A DNA stretch of 57,958 nt from Rhizophlyctis rosea (lineage: Eukaryota; Chytridiomycota; Chytridiomycetes; Rhizophlyctidales; Rhizophlyctidaceae): contig JADGJC010000041.1 of the NCBI GenBank assembly GCA_027596075.1, positions 274-58,231 on the forward strand. Reading direction: 5' to 3'. Shown here piece by piece: positions 10,363-21,705 of the stretch. Made by a program: the position numbers and the translations under genes. The notes under the pieces were generated by a model that saw nothing but the letters and a program-made list of their open reading frames with translations, was not told the DNA's origin and did no database searches. The first letter of the stretch is position 1. Every line of letters begins with the position of its first letter.

Positions 10363-12303
10363 TCAAACCCCACCACTCTCAACCCCTTGCATCTTCACCT
10401 CCCTCCCCTTCCTCCACACCAACACCCCCAAAACCCCCACCGTAACCACCACAACCCCAACCCCAAACCAAAGCAATCCACCCCACCCAATCCCCCGGAA
10501 CATCGCTCCACTAGCAATAGTAAACACCGCGGACGAAAACGCGATCAACGTGTCGTTCACACCTTGCATGGTAGCTAGCTGATACTGATTTGAGCACATC
10601 TTGGCGACCAAGGACGAAGAGGTGATGTAGGCAAAGTTCCATCCGATACCGATGGAGGTTTCGCCGGTGAAGTAGAAGGGGAGGGTTGTTTTGATGAGGA
10701 GGAGGGCTACATGAGGAGATGAAATATGATTAGGTTTGGGTTTGGACTCATAGATACGGAGGACTACTCACCAGCACCAAGCAGCAAAAGCGCGAGGCCT
10801 GAGAAAATCATACGATGGGGTCCCGCGCGCTCAATCAGGTACCCTGTTATGAGGGAAGGGACAAACATGCCGAGGAGATGTGCCATGAGGACGTTCGCTT
10901 GGTCTTGTTAGTTGAATCCCTCGGATAGAATGGAGACTCGAGAAAGAGATGGTTTAGCACCCCTGTGCATGTTCCGGATTCTATGGAAATGCATGGATAC
11001 TTAAGGAGCGCACTTACGTGGGACAGGCGACATGAATAACGTCATCGTGAGGTAGGACGCTGATAGGGGAGGGACAGGTGAGAAAGGTACGAGAACAAAT
11101 TACCGCCCACTGACGGCTCTGGAATCCAACCTGGATACGCACCAATTCCAGCGATCAAAGCAATCTGAAACTCAGTGTTCTTCATCATCCGCCCTACCGT
11201 CGTCGAGCGGCTCTCCAATGGAGCTGCCGTTACGAAAGACCCATCCGCGGATTGTTCAGCTCCCTCAACACTCTCAACCGTCACCTCATCAACATTCACT
11301 CTTCGCGCTGGAAATCTCTACGGAGAACATGACATTGAAAAGTGAAGTATCAGCCATCAGGAACATCATAATGACGATAGCAAGAAGAAATGCGAACCAT
11401 CCTAACACGTACAATCAAACAAATCGTCACCATCTGCAAAGCAACCAATATCAAAATAGATACGTACGCCCCTCCGTATTGGACGGATGGGATGACCCAT
11501 TCAGTGTATTTGGCAATGTTGGGGCCGATGACGGCACCCACTGCGGCGCCGCCGACCACAATAGAGAGGGATCGCGAGACGTATTGCGGCGGGGAGAGGA
11601 GTTTGGCGGTGAAGCGGAGGATCTGTCAAAATCGCGAAGATGGATTTGGCTTGAGCTCCCTATGACATGGTACCTCCCAAAACAACCGTCACAAGATTAC
11701 GCAAACCCCACAAACCACACACCAAAAACTTACCCCAACACCCCCCATGAAAACCCCCTCCAACAACAACGCCAAAAAAAGCAACCCAAACGAATGCAAG
11801 TACAACGCCAGAAACGAAAATGCACCCCCTACAAGTCCGAAAGCTGCTCCCACCAGAAAGGCAGTCCGGTATCCCCGCCTATCCCCCAAAATCGACAATG
11901 GGAAGGTAGCGATAATCGTGCCGAGAGAGACGAGCCCAACGGGGACGATGGCAAGGTCGTCGGAGGAGGCGAGTTGTTTAGCGATTACTACTGAGGCTGA
12001 GGGTGTGCAGAAAGACAGTGGTCAGTTAGGAAGTGCTTTATTTTGTTTGGGTAAAATGGGACGAGTTCAGCTATTGCCCTACGTACATGACACATGAATG
12101 AAATGCACCACCCATCCGAGTGCCCAAGACGTAGCCAGAAACACCAAGTTCCATACGTAAGCTCGAAACGCTGCTGGAGGAAGAGGAGCGGGTACGCTTG
12201 AGTCGGACTGCGATGTGGTGGTTTCCTCTCTCATTGCAAACAGAGCCTGGTCCGATGGAACCTTCAACGTAACGGCAGCCGATGGGGGACTTTGTGATGA
12301 CAT
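10363..12303 (-). CDS. Major facilitator superfamily transporter
   Basis: A multi-exon membrane carrier. Exon 1 (12303-12087) gives a ~45-residue cytosolic N-terminus and the first membrane segment (YVWNLVFLATSWALGWVV). The next exon, from about 11996, carries VVIAKQLASS, a hydrophobic segment and the MFS loop motif LGDRRGYRTAFLVGAAFGLV between segments 2 and 3. Further exons carry YVSRSLSIVVGGAAVGAVIG, a central cytosolic loop rich in Glu and Ser, AHLLGMFVPSLITGYLIERA (the motif repeated in the C-terminal half) and a last exon beginning around GIGWNFAYITSSSLVAKMC and ending in two hydrophobic segments and a basic tail. The substrate cannot be read from the sequence. The ATG at 12303 precedes a typical hydrophilic N-terminus. 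Coordinates of the middle introns are approximate. Confidence 0.75.
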
Positions 12304-13697
12304 CAGCGAGATAACTTTGTCTTATCAAACGGGAAACCAACGAATATCACAATGTATTTATCTGATTCTGGACGCTAAAGTACCTATTTCTCAACAACAT
12401 ACAGGAACATAAGGAAAGGGAACCCTCCCCCTCAACTCATTTTATACAACCTAACCCCTGAAATACATTACAAAACCCCCTCATCACAAAACCCAAATGT
12501 TGGGGAGCGCCAAAATACCACCCCCTGTACTACTATTCCGCAAAAATATTGCATTCAATGCCATTCACCAACGCTACACATCATTCCACGCCCGTTACGT
12601 GTGGGGCGTCCAAAACAGGTAAAAGATTCACTAACAAAATGCGGTGGCACGGGCACAGTCATCATTGTCACTGTGGCGGCACAGTCAGGTTGGTGGCTTG
12701 GGCAAATGACAAAAACCCTGTTGCACACCCCCGCTGAAGTTTTATAGGGGGATGTGATTGGATGCGTGGATCTACGAAAGGAGATGCTGAGTTGGAAGAT
12801 TCCATCTTATGTTTCTTTGGATTCTAATGTGATGCTTTTTTGGAAGTTTGTAGTATGGAAGAGCTCCGGTCACCATATGCTCGATCACACTGAAAACTTA
12901 CGCGGAATATTTGAAAGTCTCAAAACGGGTGGTATCGTACCGTTCTCACATATGCTCTAAACGCTCTTGAACTCATATCAGGCCGCGAATTGTAAAATGT
13001 CATTCCATAGACATCCTCATGGCTCCCCCTCTCAAACAAACGTCAAACCCATTTTACTGCTGATGGAGATTACGTAACCATTGGCGGTCGTGCACTCTTG
13101 GCGGTGGTGCACTCGTGGCTTGTATTTAGGTACGTGTTGCAAGTTGGCAACCCGCAGAACATTCTCCTCCAGGCAGCATTACATCCACCCAATTATCGGT
13201 TGCTTTCCCGTATTTCCTTTGAGAAGCGAATTCTGCGGGGTTCAAGACATTGTAAGCTAATGGTGGATTCTTTACTTTTACTTTGCAAAAGCGATCAAAG
13301 GTTATTAAAAGAAGATTGGCCACCCAAATTCCCCGCCTGCCACACCACCATCATCCCAACCACCTCTCCCCCAAACACCCAGTCTCCGAATTTAATAGTG
13401 AGAATATATTGAAACAAATACTAGCATTTACGTATGGTATAAAAAAAGAAGAAACTATCTGCAAAGATTTTTTCTCGGGAGAAGCAAGGCACCGTTTTCC
13501 GTTTGCCAAAGTCATACAAAGCCCCCCGTTTGATCACCACCCCTCCCCTCCATGCTACTCCCTTCCCTTCAAATAGATACTTCGAGCACCCGAATAAAGC
13601 ATTATCGAATAACACATGCCGCTATGCCACAAGCCACAGAAGCAAAGAAAAATATACACAGCAAAAAAGACCCAACCAATACAATCAAGAACACCCC
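12304..13697. other. Intergenic region, no gene seen
   Basis: About 1.4 kb that holds the MFS promoter at its left and the 3' flank of the disordered-protein gene at its right. Frames inside it (for example 13098-13412) lack family signals and plausible composition. No repeat or RNA gene was recognised. Confidence 0.4.
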
Positions 13698-15747
13698 TTA
13701 AGCTACAACCAACGTAGGCTTAAGCACAATCTCCTTACCCTTACCCTTCCCTTTCCCCTGCCACTTCGGGTTCGGCACCGCGTACGCGCGCGCGTTGCGG
13801 GCATGCGGGATGCCGTAGCTGGCCGAAGCGCCAAAGTGGGAGTCCCCGTTTGTGGCGGGCGCGACGATGTCGGTGTCGTCCAAGTTTGTGACGACGACGC
13901 GGGGCTGGGAGGGGCCGGCTTCGTCCGGGTTGGCGGGGTAATAGGTGTAAGAGGTTGTTGATGGGGAGGTTGGGGGTTGTTTTTGTTTTTGTTGTTGTTG
14001 TTGCTGTGGTTGTTGGTGACGGGGGAAGATCTCACGGATGGGTTTGTCGGTTTTTGCGATGGGGGTGATGGCGTCTGGGTCGATGGGGGTTTGAGATTTC
14101 TGCTGGAAATGGGTGCGGGGAGGGGTGATGTCGTGTTTCTGTTGAGCTTTCTCTGCTTGGGCGGCCGTTTGGTCGCCGTTGTTGGTTCCGATCTTCGGGC
14201 CGTAGTATACACCAGGGAGGACGATCGGCATGCCTGCGCAGACTGCGCGTCTGGCTACGGCGGGGGAGTAGTCGTTCAAGGGGGCCGACGTAGGCAGATA
14301 CCAGGAGGTTGTGGGCCTGATCTGGGTGCCAGAAGCCGAGAACCGGCGAGGCCCCGTGGTGGTTCTGGAGGACGAGGATGGTCGCGGGTTGTAGTTGCGG
14401 GTTGGGCGAGCGCTGTCGACTGATGGGTGTGGCTGACGTGAACGAATGGTAGGCTCTGCCTGACCCTCGGTTGCACTTGAGGGGCGACCAATATTCTCCA
14501 ATATCTTCATCACGTCTTCATTCCCCTTCAAACCTTCCTTGTGGCCATCCTCAACAGCTTGGATGATAGAGTTGCGTCTGCGCCCTAAACTCAAGCTCCA
14601 ACGCGAGTTCTTTGCCGGGACCGCTGAGGGGGTGTTGGCACTGGCAATGTCGATGAATGAGTAGCGATGAGACAGAGACCGCTTCGGCTTGCTCTCATCG
14701 GCAGGAACTGGTTCCGAGTGAGACTTTGGCCGTGCTGTGCTGGGTGGTGATGAGCTATTGGCTGTTGCTGTTTTCGGTGGTGATATGTGCGGGATGTTGA
14801 CAGGCGTCGCATCGAAAAGCTCCAGACGTGCGGCGAAAGCTTCTTCAAAAACATCCACCACTGGAACCGCAGGGAACGGGACGGATGACTTGCGATGGTT
14901 GCTTTTGGCGGGAGGTTTCGGGAATGTGCCACCTGACTTCACCTTGGAAGATGAAGCTTCCTTCTTCATCGGTGGTTGCGGGAGGGGTTTAGAGGGCCGA
15001 CGCAGCGGTGCGGGTTCGTTTGGGGGCGAAGGGGATTCGATGGGGGATTCGCAGCGGTGCTCGCCGGTGGGCAGGATGTTCCGAAACTCACGGACAGTTG
15101 GCATGGTCACGGATGGAACCATACTCGTAACATCAGTCTCTCCCACACCCGACGAAGCGCGGCTCCCCACAGGAGACCCGGAGTCAGATCCGGCAATGGA
15201 CTTGCCCGCGGTGGACGCAGATGATGGGGCGGTTGACTTCTTACTGTTGACATCCACGCCAGAGTCACCTGTGACAGAATTGGCATTGGATCGCCTGGTT
15301 GGGGTCGTGGAGGCAGACGGTGGAGGTGGTGATGGGGATGGAGTATGCAAGTCTGATATGGAATACAGTCAGGCCTTGGTCGCTTGTCATCCATGATTTC
15401 AAAATACGACGATTCTTACCCATGCCGTCATCCTTCTGCCAAACATGTGCTTCCCCAGCCGCAACATGCGCACTCTCTTCAATTCTACCCACAGCGTGAC
15501 GAGCAACTGTCCCAACCCTGACATCCTGTTCTATACCCTCCATGGCGTTCTTGACCACGCTCATCGGGGCAGCCCATCCCGTCTCCGCATCCGCCGGCTT
15601 CCTATATACCTCCTTCTGCCGCTCATTCCCTCCCACGACTACCACCCGAACACCAACGCCCTTCGTCTCAACACTCTTGCCCATAGCATCCTTACAAGCG
15701 GAGGAGCTCTTCCGAGAGCGTTTGAATGGGCGGAACCAGGTCATCAT
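13698..15747 (-). CDS. Disordered Ser/Pro/Thr-rich protein of unknown function
   Basis: Two exons (15747-15420 and 15352-13698) joined by a GTAAGA...CAG intron give 660 residues. The first ~110 residues are the most ordered part: a basic MMTWFRPFKRSRKSS start, then VGVRVVVVGG and an Ala/Val/Glu-rich helical stretch. The rest is low-complexity: many SSPP, RPSS and SRTTTG patches, a Gln run around QQQQQQKQKQ, and a C-terminus of GK repeats before EIVLKPTLVVA. This composition suits a cytoskeletal or signalling scaffold with phosphorylation sites, but no domain is recognised. The frame remains open upstream to 15951 with an earlier ATG, so the true start may be slightly upstream of 15747. Confidence 0.6.
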
Positions 15748-18264
15748 CTTTGCGTAGTAGGTGCAAGGAAACCCAAGAGAACTCTGCTCAGTGTTGACGT
15801 CGATGTCAGGGGTGGGAACGGATTGGCAGAGATGCTTTTGGAGGACGGAGAGGACCGAGAGTGCTATTGGACAGAGGGGGAAGTGTCCAGTCTTGAAAGT
15901 GCGGTGTTGTTCCGCAGCAGGGTAGTCGACAGCGCGCGCGGAACAATGCACCGATGGATATAGGGACCGGGGAGGACTGAAAAACTTTGTGATGGCGCGC
16001 TGGTAGGTGCCTGCAGAATATATGGGCGACTGATGCCTAAATAGGATCGTCTACAAGTATTTCAAATTGAAGCAGCTTATTGAAGCAGCTGAGTACGGCG
16101 AGACGGAGGATTGTGACTGATGGGAAGGTATACGTGGAAACGTGTAATGGGTATGGTTTCAGCTGTATGCAGAGTGCCGCGGATATGCGAGTGGAAAGCC
16201 GCGTAGAGTGTAAGGATCGGATCGGCCGTGGCTTGAAAGTAGCGCAGCTTAGGTTTCGACAAGCTGTGGGGAGCCACTAGACAATGCGCACGTAGGCTCG
16301 TGGGGGAAGGGAGGGTGTAAGGGAGGCAGGAGGGACGTCGTGAGATGAGTGAACGTCGCGATGGGAATGGGAAATGAGAGGATGTCCTTGGACCCCTGAA
16401 ATTAATTTGGTGGAGGTGGAGGCGGTGTCAACAAGGACCGAGTGGGGTGCGTGGGGCGGAGTGTGCAAAGTGATGGACGGATGAACACTGCACTGGGAAA
16501 GAAAATGAAAACGGAGGGTAATGAGTTTGATGAATAGCAATGAGACGATAGCAGGGAAGCCAGGCAGCCATGGAAATGTACTCTGATAGTTCTGTTCACG
16601 CCTCCAAGAGGTACATACGTAATGGCTCAGCAGTAATGAAAATGACGCACGTGGGAAGGTGGCAAATGTTACCTGACGTGAACTGTTCAAGCGTCACTGT
16701 GTGCTGGCAAAGGGACCCGTGGCAAAGGCAGCTCATACGCGTGTGTTCTGATGTAACAAGCTGGTCAGCGCATCCGTTCATGAGCTCCACACCCTACTTA
16801 TTCACTGTTTTATGAAACCACAGACTGACCAAGAAGTTTTTGAATGTTATTGGAGAGTCTTTAACACGTCACTCGCACACCTAACAAACAATTGGTATGA
16901 TTGCTGTTGTTGTAAGGTGTTCCAAACCAAAAAAGAGCAAGGGAGCCAATCCTGTGTATTTACAACGCCATCAATCACATCGATGGTCATCAAGGGAAGT
17001 AATATGGTGGGGTAGGCCGAAAGGTATGAATAGGTTTGAAAAGTGGGGTTATGTCGGCAGCCTACAAACTCCTGGTTAATGAGGGACGCTCGTGGTGAAT
17101 GACAATCGGACGATCGTTAAGTTCGGCCAGTTATTATGCCGGTAATGCTGCACACCATGAATGGCTCGGTCAAAAACCTTGTCAGCAGCAGCTGGTGTGT
17201 GCACTATGAGGATTGCAAGACACTGGCGGAAAAAGCACCCCAAAACCAAGAGTTTCCCGCGCGTGGCTGCGATCTCGGTAATTCCGAATTACCAAAGGAG
17301 AACATGCAAAAGTGGGGTGCGAAGTGTCATCCCGGAGTGTGGACGTGATGATGGAACGGTAATGAATTAGAAGGCATCCTCACGCGCAGTGGGGTGGGGT
17401 CTAGCTGTGTTCGATTGTAGAACGATGGCACAACACCTTATTTTTTTAGGCGAGAAGACGCACAACAACCCGACGGGGTTGCTGAGTCTGAAGTTTTGTC
17501 AGCCAGGAGCAGTGGATGGGGACCAGTTTGCTGCCGGCTGAGGTGACGTGGGATGAAAGTGCGCAAACAGGGACTTAACAACATGAAATCAATCATATCT
17601 GCACCCCTTTGTGCCATCACCGTGGTGATGTAACAGAGCCCTTGTGCAACCCAAGGGACTGAGGCTGATTCAAGAGGCAACAGTTCCGAGCCTTCCGACC
17701 CGCCCTTTCTTGAGTTTCTGACTTTCTCTTCACCTGTCAACCTGTCAAACTCAGCAAAAGCGCGTCTTGACACGTGGGAGTTGGAAAGGCCTCGTGTTAT
17801 GGGACAATTTCATAGGAAAGCACATTGCTTTCTTCGAGCTTGGAACAGGTCACTCCTTGAGCATTCCATTGCTTTGAACAAGAAGCAGTGCCATCCAAAG
17901 AAACGCCAATTGAGATGAAAATGGCTCACGAATTTAATTTACGACGGACTGGCTGGCTGGTTGTGAAATGGGGGCTGAGGCTGAGTTCCCTTTTATGCAG
18001 CCGTCAAAGCTCCGAGCCAGACGCGTGTGCTGCGCCATGTGCACGCATAATGTCAGTGTCACGATGATTCACTCCTACTAGGGATCTAATAATAACCACC
18101 CACGTGAGTCACGCCACCCAAGACTACCGTCCCCAGACTACCATAGACTTGCAGCTTTCCTCCCTGGCAAGCAGCCAAACTTTCCCACAAAGATCGTTTC
18201 CATTACATTACCTTCATCCACATCTTACCCCCTCCCAAACCGCAACCAACGCTACGAAACAAAC
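15748..18264. other. Gene-poor interval between the disordered-protein gene and MMS2
   Basis: About 2.5 kb with short frames only, none with family features. An ACGCGT element lies near its right end (listed separately). No tRNA, inverted repeat or transposase signature was recognised. Confidence 0.4.
18021..18026. promoter_or_regulatory. MCB-type ACGCGT element upstream of MMS2
   Basis: A perfect ACGCGT hexamer, the core of MBF (Mbp1/Swi6) sites in fungi, about 240 bases before the MMS2 start codon. MBF controls G1/S and DNA-damage genes in yeasts, so the placement makes sense. A six-base palindrome can easily occur by chance, and function is inferred. Confidence 0.3.
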
Positions 18265-19483
18265 ATGGCCAAAGGTATGGACTACGGTTTGCGTAGACAG
18301 GTCCTGCACCATTTGCATCAAGCCTCATCACATGCGCGATGAGCTCACAAAGTCGCTTTCCCACGCTCTGGGCCCTGTAAACTTTATTACAAAAGTGCAC
18401 AAGCTGCAGGAACCAATATAACGTACCCACTAACCTTCAAACCCGCTTTACCCCTCATTCACATATGCAGTCCCCCGAAACTTCCGTCTCCTCGAAGAAC
18501 TCGAAAAGGGCGAAAAGGGTATTGGGGACGGAACCATCAGTTATGGTTTGAATGACGGTGACGACTTGTTGATGTCTAACTGGAACGGGACTATTATTGG
18601 GCCGGGACATGTGAGTGTCGTGGAGACCTTGCGGAGATGGTGCTGGGATTCGAAAGGGGAGAACAGTCTGGGAACTGTGGTTGACTGCGGAATCGGCGAA
18701 CTCCCATTACCTGGTTCCCATGCTCTTGATGATTTGATGTTTCATGGAGAGAATGAGGAAGGAAAGGTTTGATCAATGGGCCGGGGATGGTGACATCATG
18801 CTGCGGATGGTGATGATCGATTGGCTGGATGCGCGCAGCATGTGAGGGGTTTACTGGTCTTTAGATGCTCCCAAATCTGGCCATTTCATTGGTCGTCGGG
18901 TTGGAGATCATAATCGGGCCGCGTCTGATAGATGAAGCTCAAAGATCAGTGTCATGGAGAACGACGACATCGAGATTGCGAATTCCAGCACTAACATCAT
19001 TCAACTTATAGACCGTCCACGAGAACCGCATCTACAGTCTGAAGATCTTCTGTGGGCCCGATTACCCCGACAGGGCGCCTCAAGTGTCTTTCATCTCGCG
19101 GATCAACTTGCCTAGCGTGAACCAACAAAGCGGGAAGGTATGGACCAGGGTCATTTTTTGGGTAGTGGCCTCACTTGCTTGGTTGCGGATGTAGCTACAT
19201 CTATGCCCTCGTTAAATTTACTGCGAAACTTGAAACCACATCTGACGCCAAAGTAATCATTTTCTCGCCATAGGTGGAGCGGCTAGGATGCCTGGACAAG
19301 TGGCAGCGCCAATACACACTCGAAACTGTGTTGTCGGAGTTGCGTCGGTGAGTTTACGCGAATGACCACATACCCTGTCCCAAAACATAAGAAGGCCGGC
19401 CACACTAAACAACTACCAACAGTGAAATGGCCAACCCCGCCTACCGAAAGCTCTCTCAACCGCCAGAAGGTTCCACCTTCTAA
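18265..19483 (+). CDS. MMS2: Ubiquitin-conjugating enzyme variant MMS2/UEV1
   Basis: Five exons: 18265-18274, 18471-18610, 19012-19137, 19274-19347 and 19423-19483, all in phase. The protein is about 136 residues, the usual UEV length. It reads [20 protein letters not shown], then [56 protein letters not shown], and ends [11 protein letters not shown]. UEVs have the UBC fold without the catalytic cysteine, and no Cys occurs at the E2 active-site position here. MMS2 pairs with Ubc13 to build K63-linked ubiquitin chains, which on PCNA direct error-free damage bypass. The ten-base first exon (ATGGCCAAAG) is conserved in logic with other fungal MMS2 genes, where an intron follows the first codons. 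Confidence 0.95.
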
Positions 19484-20136
19484 AATCTGTGTACTGTTGT
19501 TAGTCGATAGTTTGTTGTTCTTGCCCGCCCTTCTTTCTGTTGCTTTACTTTCCTTTCCCCTGTTGCTTGCACATACACCAACGCCAACTTACCCCTTCGG
19601 CCCGAACCCGTGCCCCTTTCCCCCTCCGTTTTGTTGTACATTTACATGGCAGAAATGAATACATAGTTCTTCCCCTCTTCTACTTGAACATAGAAAACAC
19701 TCTTGTCGTTAGTAGACTTTTGCGGAGACATGAGTAACAGATTCATCATGACACAGCGGACCAGACTACGATGTCAACAAGCAACAGGGCATACCTGCCA
19801 TCACCAACAAGCGTAAACAAAGTAAGATATATCTGTTGTGTATTTTGTATCGTGCGCGCAAGAAAGAATATATATGGATCCAGCCCAGACAACTTCTACT
19901 ACACACTGACGGCAAGAACTACCTATTACTTCTCCCGTCCTACTATCTGAATGAACCGCCCATCATCAGACAACCCCAATCTAAACCTTCCAAAAAAAAA
20001 AAAAAAACAGCTATTTACACCGCAAAAAAGAGACGTCCCGCCCTCGCGTAAATATAGGAAACAAAGGAAGACACTAAACGCCTACAAGTTAAAACACCAC
20101 CCCGCCGACCGACCCCCCACCCCCCAAAAGACTAGT
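19484..20136. other. Convergent intergenic region MMS2 / sorbitol dehydrogenase
   Basis: About 650 bases with the two facing 3' ends. It contains a run of about 15 adenines at roughly 19990-20006, and otherwise T-rich and CT-rich stretches. No gene is supported. Confidence 0.4.
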
Positions 20137-21705
20137 TTAAACCTCAATCATAATCTTCACCACACCCTCCCCACCCGTCTTCGCCAACTCGAACGCCTTC
20201 TCCGAATCCTCCAACTTGAAGCGGTGAGTAACGAGGGGCTTGACGTTGACCGCACCCGACGCAACGAGGTTAAGCGCGCGAGCGTAGTCGGTGGGACCGT
20301 AACGGAAGGAACCGAGGATCGCTTGTTCGGCGATAGTCGCATGGGCAAGCGCGATTTTCTGAACGGGTGCACCCATACCGACGACGACGATGGTTCCACC
20401 GGGACGGGTAGCCATGACACAGGTGTGTAGTCCCGACTCCGCACCAGAGCATTCAATAGATTTGTTAGGGTGGTTCCCATCAAAAAGCGTCTTAACCTGC
20501 TCCGCAACCTCCTCCCCACTCCGTCCAACAACATTGATCGTGTGCGTCGCACCCAACTTCTTGATGAACTCCAACCGCGAGGCCGAGATGTCCGTGACGC
20601 AGATTTCGGATGCGCCGGCGGCTTTGGCGACGACGACGGCCATGCAGCCGATGGGGCCTGCGCCGGTGATGAGGACGCGGTCCCCAATGCCGACGCCGGC
20701 GCGGGAGCAGGCGTGGACGCCTACGGCGAGGGGTTCGAGGAGGGCGCCTTCTTCGAGGGTGACGTGGGGAGGGAGTTTGTAGCACATTTTGGCGTCGTAG
20801 GTGAAGTAGACGCGGAGGTCGCCGTCGTAGGGGGGTGTTGCGCAGAAGGCGACGTCGGGGCAAAGGTTGTAGTGGCCTATTGATCGGAGAAATATGGGTT
20901 AGAAATTGGTGGATAGGATAAAGAGGGCACCACAACATGGGCAATGATGAGATTGACAAGTCAATTTTGCAAAACACCGTACCTTCAATGCAGTGCTCAC
21001 AGCTTCGGCAAGGAACTCCGGGCTCAACGGCAACCTGGTCCCCAACCTTCAATCCCTTGACGTTCTTTCCAACTTGGGCAATGATACCCGCTCCTTCGTG
21101 ACCGAGAATCATGGGGGCCTCAACGACGAAGTGACCTGTAGCATTGCCGTTTTGCGGTTAGTTGATCTTTCCCACACGTTTCGGTCGAAAAAAAGGAAAG
21201 ATATGAAGAGGGATGAGAAACTCACCAATGCGACCGTGGGTAACGTAGTGGACATCGGAACCGCAGATACCGACGTTCTTCATGCGGATGAGGACTTCAT
21301 CGTCCTTGGGCTCACGGACGGGGATTTCCTCCTAGAAACGAAGAAAAAGGTGACGGGTCAGAGACTTTTTGTTGAACAAGATCATCCAGCTTCTCCAAAA
21401 CGCTATTTCTATACGACTCTTTCCACCATGTAGCTTTCCCACCAGATCTTCAATGTTCCTCGAATCGCGAGAAACGCTCTCGATCTGCCCCTTTCTACAT
21501 ATTCCCATTTTCCCACGCTTCACCACCTGTCCCTTGGAACCAGCAAAAGGTGCGAGATTCTCATGCCAACCAAAAACAGAATACCCACCAAAGCCAAGTG
21601 CCTGTCCTCTGGGCCCTTCAACACCAATCCAAGGTTCTTTTCCTTCAAGTTGACGTGGCAGCAGCCGTTAACGACGTTGTTTACGACAGAGTCCTCCATT
21701 GTCAT
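20137..21705 (-). CDS. Sorbitol (polyol) dehydrogenase, zinc MDR family
   Basis: Four exons (21705-21589, 21331-21226, 21135-20983, 20876-20137) give 371 residues, a normal length. The family oxidises sorbitol, xylitol or L-arabinitol to the ketose with NAD+, in the cytosol. The catalytic zinc region is clear: [14 protein letters not shown] and [15 protein letters not shown]. The structural zinc cysteines are in [14 protein letters not shown] followed by NLCPD. The Rossmann glycines are in [21 protein letters not shown], with [17 protein letters not shown] after them, an acidic residue at the end of beta-2 that suggests NAD rather than NADP. Choosing between sorbitol, xylitol and arabinitol dehydrogenase needs phylogeny. 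The ATG at 21705 is followed by a second in-frame ATG two codons later. Confidence 0.9.

Noticed and set aside
11218..11994. Plus-strand frame of 258 codons
   Set aside because: Antisense to the MFS transporter exons.
14737..15396. Plus-strand frame of 219 codons
   Set aside because: Antisense to the Ser/Pro-rich protein; low complexity on one strand keeps the other open.
19990..20006. Poly-A run as a retroposon tail
   Set aside because: No retroposon body or target duplication beside it; simple homopolymer in a 3' flank.
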